64,000 nucleotides of DNA, from the NCBI RefSeq assembly GCF_004682015.1, contig NZ_SMLM01000001.1, forward strand, positions 2,356,001 to 2,420,000. Reading direction: 5' to 3'. Below the pieces are notes generated by a model. That model worked only from the letters and a program-made list of their open reading frames with translations, did no database searches and had not been told where the DNA came from. Of the stretch, positions 53,627 to 62,295 are shown in pieces. This DNA comes from Ramlibacter henchirensis (GTDB lineage Bacteria; Pseudomonadota; Gammaproteobacteria; Burkholderiales; Burkholderiaceae_C). Each line of letters begins with the position of its first letter. Position 1 is the stretch's first letter. Position numbers and translations under genes: made by a program.

Positions 53627-55618
53627 TCAGGGCAACTCGCGGTTCGGCTCGGGCAGCGCGGCGTCGCGCGGGCCCACCATGCCCAGCCGGGACTTGAGCG
53701 ATTGCGGCTGCCCGCTGAGCACCGCGGCGTAGATCGTGGTGTTGGCCAGCACCCTCTTGACGTAGTCGCGCGTCTCGCCGAACGGCACGTTCTCGGCCCA
53801 GGCCGCCGCTTCGATCACCGGCCCGTTGCGCCAGGCGCGCGGGCGGTTGGGGCCGGCGTTGTAGGCGGCGGCGGCCAGCGGCATCGAGCCGTTGAAGTCG
53901 TCCAGCACCAGCTTGAGGTAGCCGGTGCCGATGGCGATGTTGGTGTCGCGGTCGTTGAGCTGGTCGGTCGTGAAGCCGTTCAGGCCGATGCGCCGCGCGG
54001 TCCAGCGCGCCGTGGCCGGCATCACCTGCATCAGGCCGGAGGCGCCCACGTGCGAGCGCGCGTCCATGACGAAGCGGCTTTCCTGCCGGATCAGGCCGTA
54101 GACGTAGGCCGGGTCCAGGCCGATCTCCTGGCTGCGCCGCACCACCGTCTCGCGAAAGGGCATGGGAAAACGCTGCTCGATGTCGAACTCGCCGCGGGTG
54201 CGGTCGCTGGTGTTGATGCAGCGGTCCCAGACCTCGCGCTCGCAGGCCAGCGCCGCGGCGGCCAGCAGTTCCCGATCGCTCAGGCCGCCGGGCCGCGCGA
54301 GGCTGGTGCCGTAGTTCCACTCGCGCACGCCTTCGTTGCGCAGTCCGATGCCGATGGCGTACAGGCCGCGCGCGAGGCTGGGGTTGGCGCGCACCGCTTC
54401 CTTCTCTTCTGCCGTCAGCGGCGCGGGCCGCTGCGGGATCGTGATCGGCCGGCCCAGCTCTTCGAGCGCGAGCTGCTCATAGAAGCCGCGCGGCGACGCA
54501 ATGCCTTCGAGCAGCTTGCGCGCCTCGGCTCGCTGCGACTCCTTGCCCGACGCGAGCAGGGCGCGCGCCTTCCAGTACTGCCACGTGGTCTCCTTGCGCA
54601 GGTCCTCGCCCATCGCGTCGATGGCGGACAGCAGCTCGTCCCACCGCGGCGTGCTGCCCGCGCGAAGCGCGGCGCGCGCCTTCCAGGCCAGCATGTCGTC
54701 GGAGAGGTCGCTGTCGCGGGCCACCCGGGCGTAGTAGCCCATCGCGTCGGGCGAGAGCCGCTGCGCGGCCTGCTTGCCCAGCACGCCCCAGACCCAGTTG
54801 CGCTCCTCCGGCGAGAGCTGCGGGCCCCACTTGCGGTCCAGCAGCTGGGCCGCGTTGTCGATGTCGCTGGTGGCCAGCTTGATAAGCGCCAGGGCGATCA
54901 GCTCCTTGCGCGAGCGCGAGGCCACGGTGACGCGGCTGGTGAGGAATTTCGTCGGGCTCGCGTTGATTTGCTTGAGCAGGGGCAGCGCATCCGGCGCAAC
55001 CAGTTCGACTGCGGCCTCCACCGCGCGCGGCCGGTTCGCTTCCATGGCCAGGCGCGCCTTGCGCCAGGCGTCCGCCTCGCTGAGGCGATTGCGCCCCGCG
55101 CCCTCGGCCAGCAGGCGGCTCGCGGCCTGCGTGCAGGCCTCGCCGCTTTCGCGCGGCGAGAACCAGAGCCTGCGCACCTCGTCTTCCAGCCAGGCGGGGG
55201 CCGCGGGACCTTCGCGCAGGTGCTGGATCAGCAGCGCGTAGCAGCGCACCTGCGGGTCGTCGTTCATGCGAAAGCGCGGATGCTCCTCGGCGAACGTCCC
55301 CCAGTCGCGGCGCTGGCCCAGCAGCAGGAGCCAGTCGTTGCGCATGCGGTCTTCCTGGTACGTGCCGGCGTACCGCGTGAAGAACTCCTCCACCTCCTGC
55401 GGCGTGGCCGTGTCCAGCCGCGAGCTCAGCTCCCAGTACGCGCCCCAGGCTTCCAGCAGGTGGCCGCGCACCTGCGGCAACAGCTGGGCGAGGCGGGCCT
55501 TGTTGTTCTTCGCATATGCCTGGGCCATCTCGAGGATGGCCTGGTCGCCTGCGCCTTGCGCGTTCGCCGCCCCGGCGAGCGCGACGATGATCGATGTCAG
55601 AATCGCCCGTAACTTCAT
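53627..55618 (-). CDS. slt: Soluble lytic murein transglycosylase
   Basis: A periplasmic peptidoglycan-cleaving enzyme of 663 residues, the Slt70-like size. A signal peptide (cleavage after ANAQ) is followed by a long helical superhelix (residues 20-470). The catalytic SLT domain near the C-terminus has GLIRQESRFVMDA (catalytic Glu about 510), GLMQVMPATA and the ending AAYNAGPNRP. Start ATG at 55618; a CATAAT -10 ends 7 bases upstream. mgtC follows. Confidence 0.94.
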   Translation of the reverse strand: MKLRAILTSIIVALAGAANAQGAGDQAILEMAQAYAKNNKARLAQLLPQVRGHLLEAWGAYWELSSRLDTATPQEVEEFFTRYAGTYQEDRMRNDWLLLLGQRRDWGTFAEEHPRFRMNDDPQVRCYALLIQHLREGPAAPAWLEDEVRRLWFSPRESGEACTQAASRLLAEGAGRNRLSEADAWRKARLAMEANRPRAVEAAVELVAPDALPLLKQINASPTKFLTSRVTVASRSRKELIALALIKLATSDIDNAAQLLDRKWGPQLSPEERNWVWGVLGKQAAQRLSPDAMGYYARVARDSDLSDDMLAWKARAALRAGSTPRWDELLSAIDAMGEDLRKETTWQYWKARALLASGKESQRAEARKLLEGIASPRGFYEQLALEELGRPITIPQRPAPLTAEEKEAVRANPSLARGLYAIGIGLRNEGVREWNYGTSLARPGGLSDRELLAAAALACEREVWDRCINTSDRTRGEFDIEQRFPMPFRETVVRRSQEIGLDPAYVYGLIRQESRFVMDARSHVGASGLMQVMPATARWTARRIGLNGFTTDQLNDRDTNIAIGTGYLKLVLDDFNGSMPLAAAAYNAGPNRPRAWRNGPVIEAAAWAENVPFGETRDYVKRVLANTTIYAAVLSGQPQSLKSRLGMVGPRDAALPEPNRELP

Positions 55619-55624
55619 CAAGGG

Positions 55625-55630
55625 ATTATG
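55625..55630 (-). promoter_or_regulatory. -10 hexamer for a probable leaderless slt transcript
   Basis: CATAAT on the minus strand ends 7 bases before the slt ATG at 55618. It overlaps the first codons of the divergent cyclo-ligase gene. Confidence 0.48.
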
Positions 55631-56218
55631 AGCACGCCGGACGACAAAAAAGCCCTGCGCCGGCGCCTCGTCGAGGATCGGCTGAATCTCCCGGACCGCC
55701 TTCAGCGCGCCGACCAGTTGCAGCGCGTGATGCGGATCTGGCTGGTGGGCCGGTCCGACACCGTGATCGGCGCCTACTGGCCGATCAAGGGCGAGTTCGA
55801 TCCCTTGCCCGCGCTGCACCGCTGGAAGGAGGACGGCGAACTCCTCGACGAGCCGCAGCTGCGAAGAATCGGCTTGCCCGTCGTCGACAAGCTGCACAAG
55901 ACGCTCAAATTTCACGCGTGGTTCCCCGGCTGCCCGATGGAGGAGGACGCCTACGGCATCCCCAAGCCCAAGGACACCGAGGTGATCGTGCCCACGCTGC
56001 TGTTCGTGCCCTGCGTGGGCTACGGGCCGGGCGGATACCGGCTCGGTTACGGCGGCGGTTTCTACGACCGCACGCTCGCCAAGCTGCAGCCCAGGCCGTA
56101 CACCGTGGGATTGGGTTACACGAACGCTTACGTGGACGACCTGGAGCCGGAGCCGCACGACGTGCCGCTCGATGCCATCCTGAATGACAACGGGGTGGTC
56201 TGGCCCGTCAGGGGTTGA
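55628..56218 (+). CDS. 5-formyltetrahydrofolate cyclo-ligase
   Basis: Converts 5-formyl-THF to 5,10-methenyl-THF with ATP. Family signs are the basic N-terminal helix KKALRRRLVEDRLNL, GAYWPIKGEFDP and the C-terminal FVPCVGYGPGGYRLGYG followed by GGFYDR. Length is 196 residues. ATG at 55628 is only 9 bases from the divergent slt start, so its promoter must lie inside slt. A weak CAGAAT-like element is at about 55599. It ends before a repeat shared with the convergent LysR gene. Confidence 0.93.
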   Translation: MSTPDDKKALRRRLVEDRLNLPDRLQRADQLQRVMRIWLVGRSDTVIGAYWPIKGEFDPLPALHRWKEDGELLDEPQLRRIGLPVVDKLHKTLKFHAWFPGCPMEEDAYGIPKPKDTEVIVPTLLFVPCVGYGPGGYRLGYGGGFYDRTLAKLQPRPYTVGLGYTNAYVDDLEPEPHDVPLDAILNDNGVVWPVRG

Positions 56219-56223
56219 GGTCT

Positions 56224-56262
56224 TGCCCCCTCTCTGGGAGAGGGCTGGGGTGAGGGCACGCA
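56224..56262. repeat. GC-rich inverted repeat between convergent genes
   Basis: CCCCCTCTCTGGGAGAGGG followed by CTGGGGTGAGGGCACGCAC, the same unit as at 50903. It lies between the 3' ends of the cyclo-ligase and LysR genes, and may work as a terminator for both. Confidence 0.75.
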
Positions 56263-56319
56263 CCGCGGGATTTGAATCGCTGCTTGCGTGGCCTCGGCCC
56301 TCGCGGCACGCGGTGCCTG

Positions 56320-57303
56320 TCAATCGATGTTGTCGACCGTGTCCGGATCGGGCACTTCGCCCGTGGCCTGCCGGGTGACGCGGCTCTGTGCCATCACCCA
56401 GTCACAGAACGCATTGATCTCCGGCCGGCCACCGCTGCGCGGCCCCAGGATCAGCCAGTAGGCCATCGGCGAATCCATGCGCAGCTTTGGCAGCGGCTCG
56501 ATCAGTTCGCCGTTGGCCAAGGCTTCGGCCACCATCGGCAGGCGCGCCAGCACCACGCCCTGGCCGGTGAGCGCGGCCTGCACCATCTGGTAGGCGTAGT
56601 TGAAGTACAGCCACCGCTTGGGCTGCAGCCGGGAGAGCTGCTGCTCGTCGAACCAGCGGCGCCACGTCAGCCACTCCAGGTGCGTGCGCTGCGCATCGCC
56701 GGCTTCGATCAGCGCGAACTGCGCCAGGTCCGCGGGCTTCTTCACCGGCGTACCGCTCTTGAGCAGCCACGGGCTGGCGACCGGCGTGAGCTGCTCGCCG
56801 AACAGGCGGATCGCCTTGGGTGGCATGTTTGCCACGGGCCCATAACGCAGCGCGAGGTCGACGTCCGCCAGCTCCAGGTCGAGCGATGAGTCGGTCGCAT
56901 CGATGCGGATGTCCATCTCCGGGTTGTCGCGCTGGAACTGCTCCAGCCGCGGGATCAGCCACATCGACGCGAACGAGGCGAAGGTGGTGACCGAGACGCT
57001 CTTGCGCCCGGCGGTCTGCCGGATCTGCCGCACGGCCGAATCGATTCGCGGCAGCGCCTGCGACACGGCCAGCAGCAGTTGCGTGCCCGCGCTGGTGAGC
57101 TCCACCGCGCGCGTGTGCCGCAGGAACAGCGCGGCTCCGACTTCTTCCTCCAGCGCCTGGATCTGCCGGCTGACGGCCGACTGCGTCAGCGCCATCTCCT
57201 CCGAGGCGGCGCGGAAATTGAGGTGGCGCGCGACGGCCTCGAAGGCGCGCAGGTGCCCGGCGGAGATCGGGCGGGTGCGCAGGTGGGTCTGGGAATGGAG
57301 CAT
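56320..57303 (-). CDS. LysR-family transcriptional regulator (GcvA-like)
   Basis: A 327-residue DNA-binding regulator. The helix-turn-helix is in residues 15-75 (FEAVARHLNFRAASEEMALTQSAVSRQIQALEEE, shown by its key parts LNFRAASEEM and SAVSRQI). The ligand domain is of the GcvA/DsdC type (SVTTFASFASMWLIPRLEQF). The start is ATG 57303. It diverges from the DUF2917 gene, its most likely target. Confidence 0.9.
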   Translation of the reverse strand: MLHSQTHLRTRPISAGHLRAFEAVARHLNFRAASEEMALTQSAVSRQIQALEEEVGAALFLRHTRAVELTSAGTQLLLAVSQALPRIDSAVRQIRQTAGRKSVSVTTFASFASMWLIPRLEQFQRDNPEMDIRIDATDSSLDLELADVDLALRYGPVANMPPKAIRLFGEQLTPVASPWLLKSGTPVKKPADLAQFALIEAGDAQRTHLEWLTWRRWFDEQQLSRLQPKRWLYFNYAYQMVQAALTGQGVVLARLPMVAEALANGELIEPLPKLRMDSPMAYWLILGPRSGGRPEINAFCDWVMAQSRVTRQATGEVPDPDTVDNID

Positions 57304-57346
57304 GTTTCGGACGGCCGGGCACGAACCGGGATTGATGCGGGATGCG

Positions 57347-57372
57347 AATGAATAGCCTAGCCGGATTTCATT
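57347..57372. promoter_or_regulatory. Candidate LysR operator
   Basis: AATGAA (57347-57352) and TTCATT (57367-57372) form an inverted repeat with a 14-base spacer in the 129-base divergent region. Position fits a LysR-type site regulating itself and the DUF2917 gene. Confidence 0.35.
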
Positions 57373-57432
57373 GGACCGCCAACCCCGCGCGCTCGATGAT
57401 CCATTCACCCAAGACGCCCCCAGGAGAACGCC

Positions 57433-57903
57433 ATGACCTCTCTCGCGCTGATGCAATCGCAACAATCCGCCCTCCGCCTGCCCGGCACCTGGCGGCTCGA
57501 GCCGGCACGCGCCGTCACGCTGCGCCCGCGGGAGGACGGGGTCCTGCGCGTCGCCCACGGGTGCGTGTGGATCACGTTCGACGGCCCGCACGGAGGACCG
57601 CCCGACGACCAGGGCGACTTCTTCCTGGGCGCGGGCGAGAAGATGCCGGTGCGGGCGGGCCGGCGCATTGTGCTGGAGTCCAGCGACCGCGGTGCGCCCG
57701 CGTGGTTCAGCTGGGACTTTTCGCCGCAAGTCCAACCGGTGCGCGCTTCGCGCCTGCAGGCCGTGTCGCAGTCCTGGTCGGAAGTGCAGATCGCTGCCGT
57801 GCTGGGCGTTCGAGCGGTCTGGCAACTGGGCGCCGCCATCGTGGCGCTCGCCGCCGGCGCGCTGCTGGCCCGTCCGCAACGCAACCAGTGCCCCGCCGTG
57901 TGA
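57433..57903 (+). CDS. DUF2917-type protein
   Basis: A 156-residue protein of unknown function. Residues 15-100 form a cupin-like beta-rich region with WITFDGPHGGPPDDQGDFFL, the DUF2917 pattern. A hydrophobic stretch near the C-terminus (residues 125-145) may be a membrane anchor. It lies divergent to a LysR regulator, a recurrent pairing in Burkholderiales. Confidence 0.8.
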   Translation: MTSLALMQSQQSALRLPGTWRLEPARAVTLRPREDGVLRVAHGCVWITFDGPHGGPPDDQGDFFLGAGEKMPVRAGRRIVLESSDRGAPAWFSWDFSPQVQPVRASRLQAVSQSWSEVQIAAVLGVRAVWQLGAAIVALAAGALLARPQRNQCPAV

Positions 57904-57935
57904 TCCGGGGGTCGCCTCGGTAATCGCGGCGACCC

Positions 57936-58430
57936 ATGATCTCCACCCACGTCGTCGTGATGGGCGTGGCCGGCTGCGGCAAGAGCGCGGTGGGCGCGCG
58001 ACTGGCGCAGGCGCTTGGCCTCCCGCTGGTCGAGGGCGACAGCTTCCATCCCGCCGCCAACATCGAGAAGATGAGCCGGGGCCTGCCGCTGGACGACAGC
58101 GACCGCGCCGGATGGCTCGACACGCTCGGGCGGGAGCTGGCGAGCCGGCCGCACGGCGCGGTGCTCACCTGCTCGGCGCTCAAGCGCGCTTACCGCGAAC
58201 GCTTGCGAGCCGCCGCACCGGGCCTGCGCTTCGTGCACCTGGCGCTCACGCCGCAGCAGGCGCTGGAGCGTGTCGCTTCCCGCAAAGACCACTTCTATCC
58301 GCCCAGCCTGGTCGACAGCCAGTTCGCCGCGCTGCAGGACCCGGCGGGCGAGCCGGGTGTCGTCGTCGTGGATGCGTCTCTGCCGCTGGACGAAGTGGTC
58401 GCCGCCGCGCTCCGCGACCTCGCGGCTTAG
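57936..58430 (+). CDS. gntK: Gluconokinase
   Basis: Phosphorylates gluconate to 6-phosphogluconate. Short (164 residues) P-loop kinase with VMGVAGCGKSAVG at the N-terminus, EGDSFHPAANIEKMSRGLPL (substrate region) and CSALKRAYRERLR. That combination defines the GntK family. No gluconate permease or dehydratase lies nearby. It ends just before the operator-like palindrome of the MBL gene. Confidence 0.94.
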   Translation: MISTHVVVMGVAGCGKSAVGARLAQALGLPLVEGDSFHPAANIEKMSRGLPLDDSDRAGWLDTLGRELASRPHGAVLTCSALKRAYRERLRAAAPGLRFVHLALTPQQALERVASRKDHFYPPSLVDSQFAALQDPAGEPGVVVVDASLPLDEVVAAALRDLAA

Positions 58431-58446
58431 CCCAGCGTTTCACAAT

Positions 58447-58472
58447 CCGTAATGCATTACGGTAAGTAGAAT
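58447..58472 (+). promoter_or_regulatory. Operator palindrome and -10 of the MBL-fold gene
   Basis: CCGTAATGCATTACGG at 58447-58462 is a perfect 16-base palindrome. TAGAAT at 58467-58472 is a good -10, so the palindrome lies where the -35 should be. This is a typical repressor, or activator, site. I cannot name the regulator. Confidence 0.6.
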
Positions 58473-58508
58473 CCCGGTTCGCGCCGCAACGGCGCCAGGA
58501 GAGTTTCC

Positions 58509-59498
58509 GTGAGCAAAGCCTTCGCGAGCCAGGCCGACCTGGCCGACAAGAAGATCACCTTCGAACAGCTGTCCCCGCACTGCTGGGCGTACACCGCCGA
58601 GGGCGACCCGAACTCGGGCGTGATCATCGGCGAGAAGTTCATCATGGTCAGCGACGCGACCGCGACGCCTGCAATGGCGCGCGACCTGATCGCCCGCATC
58701 CGCACCGTGAGCGACAAGCCGATCAAGTACGTGCTGCTGACGCATTACCACGCCGTGCGCGTGCTGGGCGCCAGCGCGTACTTCGCCGAGGGCGCGACCG
58801 AGATCATCGCCAGCCAGGGCACGCTGGACCTGATCGTCGAGCGCGGCAAGGAAGACATGCAGTCGGAGATGGACCGCTTCCCGCGCCTGTTCCGCAATGC
58901 AGAGTCGGTGCCGGGCCTGACCTGGCCCACGATGGTCATCGGCGGCGGCGATCCGACGAAGGGCGAGGTGCCGGGCAAGCTCATGGTCGACCTGGGCGGC
59001 GTCAAGGTGCAGATCTGGCATCCCGGCCCGGGCCACACGCGCGGCGACACCATCGCCTGGGTCGAGCAGGAGAAGGTGCTGTTCTCCGGCGACCTGGTCG
59101 AGTACGAGGCCGGCGTCTACACCGGCGACGCGCACCTGGAGGAATGGCCGGCCACGCTCGAAGCCCTGCGCGCGCTGAACGCCGAAGCCCTGGTGCCCGG
59201 TCGTGGCGAGGCCATGAAGGGCAACGCCCAGGTGAACAAGGCGCTCGACTACACCAAGCGCTGGGTGCAGACGCTGTTCGCCGCGGCCAAGGAAGCGGCG
59301 GCCGCCAACATGGACCTCAAGGCGGCGATGGAACACACGCGCAAGAGCATGGACCCGGTGTTCGGCCACGTGTTCATCTACGAGCACTGCCTCCCCTTCG
59401 ACGTGAGCCGCGCGTACGACGAGGCGCGCGGCATCAAGAACCCGCGCATCTGGACTGCAGAGCGGGACAAGGAGATGTGGGCGGCGCTGCAGGACTGA
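58509..59498 (+). CDS. MBL-fold protein with altered zinc motif
   Basis: A 329-residue metallo-beta-lactamase-fold protein. The usual HxHxDH motif reads HYHAVR here, so the Asp and second-site His are replaced by Val and Arg. Other ligand segments are kept: GPGHTRGDTIAW and LFSGDLVE. Related proteins with the same THYHAVRVLGAS pattern seem familiar from Burkholderiales and are annotated only as MBL hydrolases. GTG start at 58509 with AGGAGAG upstream. A regulator probably binds the palindrome in its promoter. Confidence 0.88.
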   Translation: MSKAFASQADLADKKITFEQLSPHCWAYTAEGDPNSGVIIGEKFIMVSDATATPAMARDLIARIRTVSDKPIKYVLLTHYHAVRVLGASAYFAEGATEIIASQGTLDLIVERGKEDMQSEMDRFPRLFRNAESVPGLTWPTMVIGGGDPTKGEVPGKLMVDLGGVKVQIWHPGPGHTRGDTIAWVEQEKVLFSGDLVEYEAGVYTGDAHLEEWPATLEALRALNAEALVPGRGEAMKGNAQVNKALDYTKRWVQTLFAAAKEAAAANMDLKAAMEHTRKSMDPVFGHVFIYEHCLPFDVSRAYDEARGIKNPRIWTAERDKEMWAALQD

Positions 59499-59635
59499 TC
59501 GCAGCGCGCTTCAAGCTGAGGCAGGCGGCGACTGTCGGCGGCGGCCGACGGAGATCACGCGCCGTGGGCTGACGCTCCGGCGCTGTCGTGCTTCCTAAGC
59601 TGGCTCCTTCGGGCCAGTCCTTACAGGAGTCGACG

Positions 59636-59959
59636 ATGACCTCGCGCAATACCACCCAGCAGCAGCAACCAGCCGGCGACCGCCTCGCGCAGCAGCAGCA
59701 GATGGCCGGCTCCAACGAGTTCCAGAAGCAGGGACAGCAAGGCCAGCCCGGGCAGCAGCAGGGCGGCGACAAGCCGCAGCAGGTGGGCGAAGGCAGCTAC
59801 GAAGGCGCGCGCGAGTACAAGGAGCGCACCGAGCGCTTCGTGAAGAACGCCGACGTGGAGGCCGAGGCCGAGAAGGCCAAGCCGCGCTCGGAGCAGGAAG
59901 AGCGCGAGATGAAGCAGGCGGAGGAAGAGGGCAAGTCGCACTCGAAGGGCGAGGCCTGA
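59636..59959 (+). CDS. Small disordered Gln/Glu-rich protein
   Basis: A 107-residue hydrophilic protein I cannot assign. The first half is Gln-rich with several short Gln runs (QQQQ) and Gly/Pro; the second half is a charged helix with repeated Glu/Lys/Ala (EAEAEKAK and EQEEREMKQAEEE). No signal or membrane segment is present. AGGAG lies well placed before ATG 59636. Similar small, Gln-rich proteins in related bacteria are annotated as hypothetical; stress or desiccation protection is a guess. Confidence 0.7.
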   Translation: MTSRNTTQQQQPAGDRLAQQQQMAGSNEFQKQGQQGQPGQQQGGDKPQQVGEGSYEGAREYKERTERFVKNADVEAEAEKAKPRSEQEEREMKQAEEEGKSHSKGEA

Positions 59960-59984
59960 AGTCCGTTCCCGCGTCCCCGTTACG

Positions 59985-60010
59985 CGTCATCCCCGCGGAG
60001 GCGGGGATCC
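59985..60010. repeat. REP-type inverted repeat (second family), copy 1
   Basis: CGTCATCCCCGCGGAGGCGG is followed by GGATCC. ATCCCCGC (59989-59996) pairs with GCGGGGAT (60001-60008) around a 4-base loop. This is the widespread 'GTCATxCCCGC' proteobacterial repeat. The rest of the gap 59960-60178 holds only the promoter and ribosome binding site of the next gene. Confidence 0.8.
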
Positions 60011-60178
60011 CTGCTTGTTTTCGCCGCTGATGCTTGCCACCCGCGAGCCGCCGCCGGCGGAAGCCGTCACGTCTTTGGCAAACTGCGCGCCGATTCGTGC
60101 CGCCGCAGTGACTCTCATCCTGTGACGCTTCTCTGAGCCTCTTTCCAATGCCGGGGTCATCAACCCTGGAGGAAAGAG

Positions 60179-62206
60179 ATGAGGACTCTGAGAATGAAAG
60201 CGGTCGCCGCGCTGATGGCGGCGACTTTGAGTGCATGTGGCGGTGGGGGTGGGGGCGGTGATCCGATCGCCGGGCCGCCTCCGCCGCCCGCACCATCGCC
60301 GACGCCTGCACCATCCCCGACACCCGTACCTAGTCCCGCGCCCGCGCAATCACCGCCGGTTCACACGCTGAGTAGCAGCGGGAGCGGCGTCGTCACAAGC
60401 GGCACGCTGACGTTCAGCAGCAGCAACGGCAACCTGATCACGGTCGCGGACACGGACAGTCCTATGCTGACCACCGATTTGTCGGTGACGGCCGGCACGC
60501 TGCGGATGGGCAGCAGCACTGGGGTCAGCGGTGACAACTCGGCCAGCGTGAGAATCGAGGGGACCGTCGAGCAGATCAACGCTGCGCTGAACGGGATGGT
60601 CTATGCCGCGCCCAGCAGCCCGCAGGGCGTCACGCTGCAGATCCGGACGCAGGACGCCAGCACGCCGGAGCCGCTGTTGGACAGCGACGAGTTCACGATT
60701 GCCGTAGTGCCCGCCGCCCCGCCGGCCCCGGTGTCTTCCCCGCCGGTCCATACGCTGGCCAGCGGCGGCGCGACCATCGTCACGGGCGGCTCGCTCACCT
60801 TCAGGGACGGCACCGGGATTACCGTCAGCGATCCCGACAGCACTACAGTCGCCACCTTCGTGCACGTGAACTCCGGCAAGGTGCTGATGGCCAGCGGCAG
60901 CGGTGCCACGATCACGGGCAACAACTCAGGCTTCGTCCTGGTCAATGGCACCCTTGCGCAAGTCAACGCCGCCCTGGACGGGATGGTCTACAACGCGCCC
61001 ACGACCGCCCAGACTGTGGTGCTCCAGATCGAGAGCATCGACGGCGGCGGTTTGAGCGACCGCGACAGCTTCACTATCACGGTCAGGACCGGCGAATTCC
61101 AGACGAATCAGGCGGCGTCGATCGCCTGGGGACAGCCAAACTTCACGACAAGGGACACTGGCGATCCCGATGAATACAACCTGAGATCTCCTCAAGGTCC
61201 ATTGGCGATCGCTGGTCAGCTAGCCTATGTCCCGGACACGTTCCAGCATCGCGTCTTGGGCTTTTACAGCGGTGCCGCGACGGGGTTCGCCGCGAGCATC
61301 GTGATAGGGCAGATCGATTTGAGGCACGATGACTTAACCGCCTCCCACCAAACCAATCCCTATCCCAGCAGTGTTGCCATCGCAGGCGGTCGCATGGCGG
61401 TGGTGCAGCACTTCCCAAGCCGCGTGAGCCTCTGGCATTCCATCCCGACCCTGAGCACGCATTACGCAACGGCTGTGCTGGGCCAAGCCGAATGGGATGA
61501 CTCTCGCCTGAGGTGCGGCGCGTCAGGTCTAAATCAGCCCTTGGGTGTCGCCCTTTCTTCGAACGGCAGCATGGTCGTCGTGGCGGACACGCACAACAAC
61601 CGGGTCAACATCTACAACTTCCCGCAGTCGGGCGCATTCGAGCCCCCTTTACAGACGGTTCTCGGCCAAGCATCGCCATCTCAATGCGATCCGAACCGAA
61701 ACACAGGACCGAGTGAGTTCACATTGAACAGGCCCACAGGAGTTTGGACGGACGGGGCGAGGCTCGTGGTTGCGGATACGCAGAACAACCGTGTTCTGAT
61801 CTGGGACACGATCCCGCAGCCCGGAGCCTCTGATGCGGCGAGAGGTGCCGACCGGGTGCTGGGCCAGCACGACTTCGAGTCAGTGCAACCCAATCGAGGG
61901 TTGGATGCGCCCACGAGGTTCGCGCTTCACGGACCCAAGTCCGTGGCATCGGACGGGACGCGACTCGCAGTGGCCGACACCGGCAACAACCGTGTTCTGA
62001 TCTGGCTGAATTTCGCCTCGCGTTCAAGTGGCGCGGGGGCCGACATCGTTCTGGGGCAGGAGGATTTCGTCGCAAACGATCAAAACGGCGGAGGCGCTCC
62101 GACCGACAGGACGCTTGCCGAGCCGGAGGGCGTGCACTTCCACGAAGGCAAGCTGTACGTAACGGATAGGAATAACCACCGCATCCTCATCTTCGAGCAA
62201 CAGTAA
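60179..62206 (+). CDS. NHL-repeat lipoprotein with two cadherin-like domains
   Basis: A 675-residue secreted lipoprotein. A basic N-terminus leads to lipobox LSAC, a Gly run and a Pro/Ser/Ala linker (residues 25-60). Two related beta domains of about 120 residues follow (both start PPVHTL and include a VNAALxGMVY segment), then an NHL-type beta-propeller (about 310-675) with repeated VADTxNNRVLIW units and LGQ-DF turns. GAGGAAAG precedes ATG 60179. The second half looks less GC-rich by eye than neighbouring genes. It probably binds surface glycans or proteins. Confidence 0.83.
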   Translation: MRTLRMKAVAALMAATLSACGGGGGGGDPIAGPPPPPAPSPTPAPSPTPVPSPAPAQSPPVHTLSSSGSGVVTSGTLTFSSSNGNLITVADTDSPMLTTDLSVTAGTLRMGSSTGVSGDNSASVRIEGTVEQINAALNGMVYAAPSSPQGVTLQIRTQDASTPEPLLDSDEFTIAVVPAAPPAPVSSPPVHTLASGGATIVTGGSLTFRDGTGITVSDPDSTTVATFVHVNSGKVLMASGSGATITGNNSGFVLVNGTLAQVNAALDGMVYNAPTTAQTVVLQIESIDGGGLSDRDSFTITVRTGEFQTNQAASIAWGQPNFTTRDTGDPDEYNLRSPQGPLAIAGQLAYVPDTFQHRVLGFYSGAATGFAASIVIGQIDLRHDDLTASHQTNPYPSSVAIAGGRMAVVQHFPSRVSLWHSIPTLSTHYATAVLGQAEWDDSRLRCGASGLNQPLGVALSSNGSMVVVADTHNNRVNIYNFPQSGAFEPPLQTVLGQASPSQCDPNRNTGPSEFTLNRPTGVWTDGARLVVADTQNNRVLIWDTIPQPGASDAARGADRVLGQHDFESVQPNRGLDAPTRFALHGPKSVASDGTRLAVADTGNNRVLIWLNFASRSSGAGADIVLGQEDFVANDQNGGGAPTDRTLAEPEGVHFHEGKLYVTDRNNHRILIFEQQ

Positions 62207-62226
62207 GTCCGCACGAACAGTCCTTG

Positions 62227-62251
62227 AGGCGTCCTGTAGGACGCCTTTTTT
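62227..62251 (+). terminator. Rho-independent terminator of the NHL gene
   Basis: AGGCGTCC and GGACGCCT form an 8-pair stem around loop TGTA, followed by TTTTTT. Confidence 0.9.
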
Positions 62252-62265
62252 CTTTCTGGAAGCAC

Positions 62266-62292
62266 TGGATTTCCGCCTGCGCGGAAATGACG
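62266..62292. repeat. REP-type inverted repeat (second family), copy 2
   Basis: ATTTCCGC (62269-62276) pairs with GCGGAAAT (62281-62288) around CTGC, preceded by TGG and followed by GACG. It is the same family as the repeat at 59985, in opposite orientation. The two repeats flank the NHL gene. Confidence 0.75.
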
Positions 62293-62295
62293 GCG

